NCBI GenBank assembly: GCA_903921405.1
Contig: CAIXPV010000051.1
Span: forward strand, 1 to 12,005
Direction of reading: 5' to 3'
DNA length: 12,005 nucleotides
DNA from: an uncultured Actinomycetes bacterium
GTDB taxonomy: Bacteria > Actinomycetota > Actinomycetes > Nanopelagicales > Nanopelagicaceae
Shown here: piece by piece, positions 7,242 to 12,005 of the stretch
Position numbering within the stretch: position 1 is the stretch's first letter
Layout: each line of letters starts with the position of its first letter
Position numbers and translations under genes: made by a program
The notes under the pieces: generated by a model
What the model saw: the letters and a program-made list of their open reading frames with translations, nothing else
The model's database searches: none
Told to the model about the DNA's origin: nothing

Positions 7242-7247
7242 TAGAGT
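7242..7247 (+). promoter_or_regulatory. Candidate -10 for leaderless beta-propeller gene
   Basis: TAGAGT-TAGGGC-ATG: a TANNNT hexamer 6 nt before the ATG at 7254, identical to the hexamer before the TrmH-family gene at 9886. There is no usable Shine-Dalgarno. The gene could also be read from the upstream promoter, because the gap is only 23 bp. Confidence 0.45.
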
Positions 7248-7253
7248 TAGGGC

Positions 7254-8333
7254 ATGCGCCGTAACTTTCTACTATTTACATTAATAACATCACTCTGTGC
7301 CCTCTCTACACCGGCACAGAGTGATGTTATTTCCAGCGATACAAAGATGTCGCTTGTTAAAACGATAACGGGAACGATTTCTCCTAAATCAGTTCGCTCA
7401 TCCGGTACCGGCTTAGTAAGTGCCCACAACATGATGTACAACCACAGTGTGACAATCTATAACGCTAATACTTTTGAGTTAATAAAGACTGTTTCAGATT
7501 CGGTAAAACTTTCAAACTTTGGTCTATCAAAATATTCAACAATCTTTAAAGGCGCACCTGTCGAGGGTGCATATTCTCCTGACGGTAAATATTTGTATGT
7601 CACTAACTACGCTATGTACGGCAAGGGCTATAACCACGAGGGGCACGATACGTGCTCGCCAGCATCGCACTTTGACAGCAGTTTTCTATACCGAATCGAG
7701 TTAGAGAGTTACACAATTGACGCGGTGTACCCAGTTGGATCAGTGCCAAAAGTCGTCGAAGTTACTCCGGATAATAAGTACGTCTTAGTCTCTAACTGGT
7801 GCTCATACGATCTCAAAGTTATCTCAGTAGCTAGCCAAAAAACTGTCAAAACGATCAAAATCGGTCGATATCCCCGAGGTATCGCTATTAGTCGCGATGG
7901 TAAAACTGCTTACGTGGCTGAAATGGGCGGCAATCGCATTCATGTTATAAATCTTGAAGACTTTTCAGTCACGTATATTCCAATAGGAAGTAACCCTCGA
8001 GCAATTGTGCTTTCCCCCGATAATACAATGTTGTACGTAACTATGAACTTGTCCGGAAAAGTTGCATCCTGGGATTTAGTAAATAATCGAGCTGGAAAGT
8101 TAGCAAAGACTGGTAAGGCTGCACGTAGTTTAGCAATTTCCAGTGATGGCACCGCTTTATTTGTTGTTAACTTTGAAAGTGACACTGTTTCAAAACTACG
8201 AGCTAGTGATATGAAAATCTTACAAACAATCAAAGTTTGTAACGAGCCCATTGGTGTAACTTTTGATGCTCCAACATCCAGAACGTGGGTTGCTTGTTAC
8301 GGTGGCTCTATTAAGGTTTTTGATAATAACTAA
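7254..8333 (+). CDS. Exported YVTN-type beta-propeller protein
   Basis: Extracytoplasmic beta-propeller of the YncE/YVTN class; binding partner or enzymatic role unknown. The 359-residue product begins MRRNFLLFTLITSLCALSTPA, a signal peptide with cleavage near residues 21-23. Repeats of about 40 residues follow, with signature strands YSPDGKYLYVTN (107-118), VTPDNKYVLVSN (170-181), ISRDGKTAYVAE (212-223), LSPDNTMLYVTM (253-264) and ISSDGTALFVVN (295-306). An insertion at about 119-145 (with HEGHDTC) interrupts the regular pattern. The mature part has four cysteines (134, 183, 329, 348), which could form two disulfides outside the cell. A 19-bp perfect inverted repeat lies in the signal-peptide codons. 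The stop codon overlaps that of dacB (CTAA, 8330-8333). Lactonase-like propellers are possible relatives, but no catalytic set is identified. Confidence 0.85.
   Translation: MRRNFLLFTLITSLCALSTPAQSDVISSDTKMSLVKTITGTISPKSVRSSGTGLVSAHNMMYNHSVTIYNANTFELIKTVSDSVKLSNFGLSKYSTIFKGAPVEGAYSPDGKYLYVTNYAMYGKGYNHEGHDTCSPASHFDSSFLYRIELESYTIDAVYPVGSVPKVVEVTPDNKYVLVSNWCSYDLKVISVASQKTVKTIKIGRYPRGIAISRDGKTAYVAEMGGNRIHVINLEDFSVTYIPIGSNPRAIVLSPDNTMLYVTMNLSGKVASWDLVNNRAGKLAKTGKAARSLAISSDGTALFVVNFESDTVSKLRASDMKILQTIKVCNEPIGVTFDAPTSRTWVACYGGSIKVFDNN
7283..7331. repeat. Perfect 19-bp inverted repeat with 11-nt loop, inside a coding region
   Basis: Left arm AATAACATCACTCTGTGCC (7283-7301) is exactly complementary to the right arm GGCACAGAGTGATGTTATT (7313-7331); the spacer is CTCTCTACACC (7302-7312). 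It covers codons 10-26 of the beta-propeller gene, the signal-peptide core and cleavage region. No T-tract follows on either strand, so it is not a classical terminator. A perfect 19-bp arm with so short a loop is far beyond chance in 12 kb. In a leaderless mRNA it would form a hairpin from about nt 30 to nt 78. Confidence 0.9.
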
Positions 8334-9505
8334 GGTGTCTGAGAAGCCTGCGAAATCTCTGACTCAATATTTGGAGCTGCAATTCTTCCTAATATGCGAT
8401 CAATGGCTGCACGCGCTTTATTTTCAGCCCGAGTCCCTTTAGGAATTTCGTCAGCCAATGTTACGAAAATGAATTCTCGATCACTTGATTCCACATATCC
8501 TGCCAAAGTGACTGTTCCATTCAAGGTTCCAGTCTTTGCATGAACTAGACCCACTGCGCTTGGTGCCGTGGTAATAAAGCGATCTTTGAGTGTCCCTGAT
8601 ATTCCGCTGACCGGAAGTGACTTATAAAGTAGCGCGAACTTTTCCTCTTTACGCGTCTTATAGAGCAACTGACCGATAATTTGAGCAGTCACTCGATTTT
8701 CCTTTGATAGTCCACTCGCATCGGCAATAACGAGTTTTGAAGCATCAATATTAAACTTACTTAACATATCTACGAATGTGAGTGCAACGCCTTGGTCATT
8801 TAAGCCATATCCGGCAGATTTTGAGGCTAAACGAGCTAACCGCTCGGCTAATAAATTATCACTCCATAGAAGCGTGAAATCTAAAATCTCGGCAATAGTG
8901 GGTGACTCAGACGTTAAAACGGGCTCTCCTTGTGAATTTAATATATCTTCGGCACTTACCTGCTTGAGAGTAGGTTTAAAGCCTCGCTTGGCCCAAAATG
9001 CCTTTAAATTTGCGACGTCTTGTGAATATAAGTTGGAGTATTTCACTTTTATGTTCTTAAGCGAACCATGGTTAGCTACTTTTAAAGCTGACATCGAATT
9101 GAATGCTATTCGCGGAAGTGAAGTTCTGTGCATTTTCTTAGCGGCCACATCATTTAAGCTAATCCAAGGATCAAGTGAGCCTTGGATTACAAGTGTTCTA
9201 GGCGTTAGGCCTAAATTAACACTAGTTTTAAAATTACTTGTGGGGTCTAAATAGTCAAGAGTCGCAGTAGCAGAAAGTATTTTCATGACAGATGCCGGTT
9301 TGCGCTGTGAGAATGAGTTTTTCTCATAAACAACTTCACCTGTAGTGCCATCAATAAGCACCATTGCAGGGTTAGAAAGCGCTGGTATTTTTAACAATCC
9401 GTCAAATACGGAAGGAATTGAAGCCGAGGACAAAACAGCACTTGCCGGAACAATCGAAGCAACTGTTATTAAGGCAAGAAGATAAGCAAATATTTTATTG
9501 CGCAT
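8330..9505 (-). CDS. dacB: D-alanyl-D-alanine carboxypeptidase/endopeptidase (PBP4 type, peptidase S13)
   Basis: Penicillin-binding protein that trims or cleaves peptidoglycan stem peptides outside the membrane. From the ATG at 9505 the product has 391 residues. The signal peptide (MRNKIFAYLLALITVASIVPASA) is probably cleaved after residue 23. The three active-site motifs are complete: SxxK as SVMK (72-75, after KPA), SxN as SDN (215-217), and KTG at 324-326 in HAKTGTLNGTV. About 130 residues separate the first two motifs, as expected for class C PBPs with an inserted domain. The frame is open to an ATG at 9532, but those nine extra residues would spoil the signal peptide and overlap the upstream gene, so 9505 is preferred. 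It follows the small membrane protein gene by 7 bp, probably as an operon. Its stop overlaps that of the convergent beta-propeller gene. Confidence 0.9.
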   Translation of the reverse strand: MRNKIFAYLLALITVASIVPASAVLSSASIPSVFDGLLKIPALSNPAMVLIDGTTGEVVYEKNSFSQRKPASVMKILSATATLDYLDPTSNFKTSVNLGLTPRTLVIQGSLDPWISLNDVAAKKMHRTSLPRIAFNSMSALKVANHGSLKNIKVKYSNLYSQDVANLKAFWAKRGFKPTLKQVSAEDILNSQGEPVLTSESPTIAEILDFTLLWSDNLLAERLARLASKSAGYGLNDQGVALTFVDMLSKFNIDASKLVIADASGLSKENRVTAQIIGQLLYKTRKEEKFALLYKSLPVSGISGTLKDRFITTAPSAVGLVHAKTGTLNGTVTLAGYVESSDREFIFVTLADEIPKGTRAENKARAAIDRILGRIAAPNIESEISQASQTP

Positions 9506-9512
9506 AAGCCGA

Positions 9513-9863
9513 TCAGTGCCACAGTGATGCAATAAGAATATTGGTCATTGTTAGACCAATTAGGAGAAGCCATATGTTCTTTGGTAACTCTGGTTTCTTA
9601 ACATTCTTATAACTGATGCCCAGAATCGCTAAAAGAATTACTAGTTTGATTCCAATTTTCGTGTGGTTGAGTGTTTCATCTGGATGCACCGAGTTAAACA
9701 TCCCTACCATCACTGCGCCTGCTACCAATGCGGTGAGTCCAACATGCAAGATTCCAGGGCTTAACTTTCGAGGGCTCTTATTCCACTGATGGAGCAACAA
9801 AGAGAGAAGGACAATTACACAGAGAATATGTACGACATAGGCGATTGTGTTGATAGCAGTCAT
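9513..9863 (-). CDS. Small four-helix membrane protein, unknown function
   Basis: Unrecognised 116-residue integral membrane protein. Four hydrophobic helices are visible, at about 4-24, 38-60, 70-84 and 95-114, joined by short charged loops (HQWNKSPRK; HPDETLNHTK; KNVKKPELPK). Histidines at 12, 25 and 40 and others in the second loop could be metal or heme ligands, but no known motif is complete. The start is the ATG at 9863: no Shine-Dalgarno, but TAAACT lies 6 nt upstream. It is the first gene of a likely two-gene unit with dacB (7-bp gap), and it diverges from the TrmH-family gene across 22 bp. Regular hydrophobic periodicity and tight packing with dacB support a real gene. Confidence 0.75.
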   Translation of the reverse strand: MTAINTIAYVVHILCVIVLLSLLLHQWNKSPRKLSPGILHVGLTALVAGAVMVGMFNSVHPDETLNHTKIGIKLVILLAILGISYKNVKKPELPKNIWLLLIGLTMTNILIASLWH

Positions 9864-9869
9864 GTAATC

Positions 9870-9875
9870 AGTTTA
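9870..9875 (-). promoter_or_regulatory. Candidate -10 for the leaderless membrane-protein/dacB unit
   Basis: On the minus strand TAAACT-GATTAC-ATG has the 6-nt spacing of a leaderless start. Its last two base pairs (9874-9875) are shared with the -10 of the divergent gene. Confidence 0.5.
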
Positions 9876-9879
9876 GAGT
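9874..9879 (+). promoter_or_regulatory. Candidate -10 for the leaderless TrmH-family gene
   Basis: TAGAGT-GGCACC-GTG places a TANNNT hexamer 6 nt before the GTG at 9886. It overlaps the opposing -10 at 9870-9875 by two base pairs, giving a bidirectional promoter in a 22-bp gap. Confidence 0.5.
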
Positions 9880-9885
9880 GGCACC

Positions 9886-10533
9886 GTGTCTTCTCCAACC
9901 ACCCCCGCCACCATTGGTCCAGGTGAATTTTTTCCTGTCGTAGGTGTAGGGCCACATGAAAAACCATGGCCAGAAGGCGATCAATTCGATCCTGAACTTT
10001 TGCTGAATGGCGATCGCAGAAATGTTTTAGATCATTACAGATACTGGACAGTTGAGGCCATCGTCGCCGATTTAGATACCAAGCGTCATAAGCTGCACAT
10101 CGCTATTGAGAACTGGCAACACGATCTAAATATCGGCTCTGTAGTTCGAACGGCAAATGCATTTAATGTCGCTGGCGTGCATATCGTGGGTAAGCGTGAC
10201 TGGAATAAGCGCGGAGCAATGGTGACTGATAGATACCTAACTATCTTCCATCATCCAACCGTTGAGGATTTTGGTGTGTGGTGTAAAGAAAATAAAATAC
10301 CTATCATTGGAATTGATAATGTGCCCGGCTCTAAACAGTTGGAAAGTGCCCAGTTACCTGAGAGCTGCGTACTCCTATTTGGTCAAGAAGGAGCAGGAAT
10401 GTCGGATGAAGGAATCAACGTGTGTGAAGTTCTCTATGAGATTAACCAATACGGTTCCACGCGTTCAATGAATGCCTCTGCTGCCGGAGCAATTGCCATG
10501 TATCACTGGGCACTACAGCACCTACCTAAATAA
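9886..10533 (+). CDS. TrmH-family (SpoU) tRNA/rRNA 2'-O-methyltransferase
   Basis: SAM-dependent ribose methyltransferase of the SPOUT superfamily; target nucleoside not deducible. The 215-residue protein has the three SpoU motifs. Motif 1 is NIGSVVRTANAF (82-93, with Arg88), motif 2 is LLFGQEGAGMSDE (163-175, with Glu168) and motif 3 is STRSMNASAAGAIAMYHW (191-208, with Asn196). Motifs 2 and 3 form the trefoil-knot SAM site. The N-terminal 65 residues (PWPEGDQFDPELLLNGDRRNV, then YRYWTVEAIVADLD) are typical of actinobacterial homologues and support the GTG at 9886 as the start. There is no Shine-Dalgarno, but TAGAGT sits 6 nt upstream. The stop overlaps the start of the MFS gene (TAATG), so the two are co-transcribed and probably translationally coupled. 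Confidence 0.92.
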   Translation: MSSPTTPATIGPGEFFPVVGVGPHEKPWPEGDQFDPELLLNGDRRNVLDHYRYWTVEAIVADLDTKRHKLHIAIENWQHDLNIGSVVRTANAFNVAGVHIVGKRDWNKRGAMVTDRYLTIFHHPTVEDFGVWCKENKIPIIGIDNVPGSKQLESAQLPESCVLLFGQEGAGMSDEGINVCEVLYEINQYGSTRSMNASAAGAIAMYHWALQHLPK

Positions 10534-11693
10534 TGAAAACCTGGTTGACGCGCAATTTAATTCTGCTTACTTTGGTCTCACTCGCCCAAGATGCAGCAAG
10601 TGAGCTTTTATATCCCTTACTGCCAATTCTTTTAACCGGCGTAATTGGTGCAGCACCTTTGGTACTTGGACTCATTGAAGGTTGCGCAGAGGCTGCCGCA
10701 GGTTTTACAAAATTAATCAGCGGTACATCAAGTGACCGATTAGGAAGAAGACCATTTGTCATCTCTGGTTATTCACTGGCTGGAGTTGGCAAAGCACTAG
10801 TTGTGGTTGCAACTGGATGGCCATTGGTTTTGCTGGGTCGCGTTACAGATCGAATTGGTAAAGGTATGCGCGGGGCTCCTCGGGATGCCTTAATTTCAGA
10901 CTCAGTTGATAAAGCTAATCTCGGTAAAGCCTTTGGTTTTCATCGCACGGGCGACAATATTGGCGCAGTAATAGGGCCTGGAATAGCACTAATCGGCTTA
11001 GCAATGCTCGATGGTGATGTTCGCGCGGTAGCGAAATGGGCGTTGATTCCAGCGATTATTTCCGGCTTACTAACACTTCTGGTGAAAGAAGAATTTGTTA
11101 AAAAAGCAAAGGTTAAAGCTGAGAAAACAAAGCACCCTCAGCTGCCATCAACCTTAAAACGTGCAATCGCAATCTTAGTTCTCATTCAGTTAACAAATAT
11201 TCCTGATGTTCTCTTGCTTTTACGCTTACACGACATAGGTTTTTCTACAAATGGCGTCGTACTTTCGTACATGCTATTTAGTGGAGTGACAGTACTGGCT
11301 GCTTTTCCCGGTGGTTATATTGCAGATAAATTATCTCCGAGAATTGTTTACGCGGTGGGTTTATTGGCTTTTGCCGTTGCTTACGCCACCTTGGGTTTGA
11401 CAAACAATCACATGGTTGCACTTGTTGCACTCACTCTCTATGGACTGTTCCCAGCGCTCACCGATGGCGTAGGTAAGGCATGGATTGCAGGATTAAGTGA
11501 AGATAGCCATCGTGGCCGTGCGCAGGGCGTTTACCAAGCTTCAATGAACTTTGCTGTACTCGGTGCTGGAATCTGGGGCGGTGCAATGTGGAGTAAGGGC
11601 AATATTCAATGGCCACTTGTTATTGCGGCTTGTGGTGCACTTATTGGCGCGCTAACTCTTGCAACAAGCCATCTACAGCGCGCTCAATCATAA
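10533..11693 (+). CDS. Major facilitator superfamily transporter
   Basis: Twelve-helix secondary transporter in the cytoplasmic membrane; substrate unknown, possibly a drug or metabolite exporter. The 386-residue protein has the cytoplasmic loop 2-3 motif SDRLGRRP (67-74) characteristic of MFS proteins. It also has a second conserved block DRIGKGMRGAPRDALI (106-121) and GFHRTGDNIGAVIGPG (135-150) in helix 5. This pattern with an early DAASELLYPLLP (20-31) defines a subfamily common in actinobacteria but not assigned to a substrate. The central Lys-rich loop (about 187-208) separates the two six-helix halves. The ATG shares its A with the stop of the TrmH-family gene, and no Shine-Dalgarno is needed if translation is coupled. 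The last 53 bp overlap the convergent phosphatase gene; the end of the last helix is encoded there. Confidence 0.88.
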   Translation: MKTWLTRNLILLTLVSLAQDAASELLYPLLPILLTGVIGAAPLVLGLIEGCAEAAAGFTKLISGTSSDRLGRRPFVISGYSLAGVGKALVVVATGWPLVLLGRVTDRIGKGMRGAPRDALISDSVDKANLGKAFGFHRTGDNIGAVIGPGIALIGLAMLDGDVRAVAKWALIPAIISGLLTLLVKEEFVKKAKVKAEKTKHPQLPSTLKRAIAILVLIQLTNIPDVLLLLRLHDIGFSTNGVVLSYMLFSGVTVLAAFPGGYIADKLSPRIVYAVGLLAFAVAYATLGLTNNHMVALVALTLYGLFPALTDGVGKAWIAGLSEDSHRGRAQGVYQASMNFAVLGAGIWGGAMWSKGNIQWPLVIAACGALIGALTLATSHLQRAQS

Positions 11694-12005
11694 AAAGCGT
11701 TTCCTCGTAGGCTTCAAGCGATTGATTATATGGATCTGGAACTTCAAGCTTAGAAAAATCCGCCGAATCAGGATTGATTGATTTAAGAGATTCATCGAAA
11801 TTTCGTAGGTAAAAAACTTTACTCCTGGACTCTTCGCTATCGGCAAACTTCATTACTTTCTGAAAGTTATTCGAATCCATGACCAAGATTAAATCAGTAG
11901 CAAAAAAGTCCGTCGATTTAAACTGTTGGGCTTTGTGTTGGTATGTATAGCCAGCCGCTTCCCACACTTTTTGGGAAGTTGGATGTGCACCTTGACCTAC
12001 ATGCC
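11641..12005 (-). CDS. Low-molecular-weight protein tyrosine phosphatase, N-terminus outside window
   Basis: Cytosolic phosphotyrosine phosphatase of the arsenate-reductase-like fold. The minus-strand frame is open to the window edge and ends at TAA 11641-11643, giving 120 residues. Visible are HVGQGAHPTSQKVWEAAGY (the segment after the first strand-helix units), LILVMDSNNFQKV (family form DLILAMDxxN), and VPDPYNQSLEAYEE with the general-acid Asp of the DPY motif. The C-terminal helix FMIERAVDGLLQELARQ completes it. The N-terminal 30-40 residues with the CxxxxxR(S/T) P-loop lie beyond 12005, so catalytic competence cannot be judged. The GTG at 11967 is an internal codon, not the start. The 3' end overlaps the MFS gene by 53 bp. 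Confidence 0.88.
   Translation of the reverse strand, partial: HVGQGAHPTSQKVWEAAGYTYQHKAQQFKSTDFFATDLILVMDSNNFQKVMKFADSEESRSKVFYLRNFDESLKSINPDSADFSKLEVPDPYNQSLEAYEETLFMIERAVDGLLQELARQ

Noticed and set aside
7254..7316. Lipoprotein signal for the beta-propeller (Cys15 in TSLC).
   Set aside because: The residues before the Cys do not fit the lipobox, and the hydrophobic core ends later at STPA.
9160..9189. 10-bp inverted repeat TAATCCAAGG...CCTTGGATTA with a 10-nt loop in dacB.
   Set aside because: About one arm of this length is expected by chance in 12 kb, and it has no supporting context.
9506..9532. Upstream ATG for dacB adding nine residues.
   Set aside because: It would put a polar stretch (HHCGTDRL) ahead of a good signal peptide and overlap the upstream gene by 20 bp; the ATG at 9505 leaves a tidy 7-bp gap.
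11683..11717. Possible terminator after the MFS gene: CGCT...AGCG stem followed by TTT.
   Set aside because: The stem has only four reliable pairs, the loop is long and the T run is short; it also lies inside the phosphatase gene.

Overview
The window reads as a compact, single-chromosome stretch of a streamlined actinobacterium with moderate GC content (mid-40s percent by eye). MetZ, the TrmH-family N-terminus, the RipA-like NlpC/P60 architecture and the tilS-hpt pair are all actinobacterial in style. The low GC, overlapping convergent genes and gaps of 0-90 bp point to a small-genome planktonic lineage such as the freshwater acI group (Nanopelagicales). That lineage assignment is an inference. 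No mobile element, CRISPR array, rRNA, tRNA or phage gene is visible, and no non-coding stretch exceeds 90 bp.

Layout. 1-4482 (minus strand) is one head-to-tail block. In transcription order it holds a BcrA/NatA-type ABC ATPase and its ABC-2 permease (stop/start overlap TAATG), a secreted coiled-coil NlpC/P60 peptidoglycan hydrolase, tilS (tRNA-Ile lysidine synthase) and hpt (hypoxanthine phosphoribosyltransferase, cut by the window edge). 4509-5726 (plus) is metZ (O-succinylhomoserine sulfhydrylase), divergent from the ABC genes across only 26 bp. 5711-6580 (minus) is ctaB (heme O synthase), convergent with and overlapping metZ. 6670-8333 (plus) holds two envelope genes of unknown role: a membrane-anchored Pro/Thr/Ala-rich protein with a His/Glu/Asp-rich tail, and an exported YVTN-type beta-propeller. 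8330-9863 (minus) holds a PBP4-type D-Ala-D-Ala carboxypeptidase (dacB) and a small four-helix membrane protein upstream of it. 9886-11693 (plus) is a TrmH-family RNA methyltransferase translationally coupled to an MFS transporter. 11641-12005 (minus) is the C-terminal part of a low-molecular-weight protein tyrosine phosphatase, overlapping the MFS gene by 53 bp.

Functional picture: the genes are mostly housekeeping: purine salvage, tRNA/rRNA modification, methionine synthesis, heme O for the terminal oxidase, and cell-wall remodelling (NlpC/P60, DacB and the two exported unknowns).

No undescribed multi-gene system stands out. The most unusual signals are in DNA/RNA structure. (1) A perfect 19-bp inverted repeat with an 11-nt loop lies inside the signal-peptide codons of the beta-propeller gene. 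(2) A -10-like hexamer TARWST sits exactly 6 nt before the start codon of five genes, indicating leaderless transcription; one pair forms a bidirectional promoter whose two -10 elements overlap in a 22-bp gap. (3) A TCACAG direct repeat with 11-bp period, resembling mycobacterial PhoP/MtrA boxes, lies between ctaB and the membrane-anchored protein.
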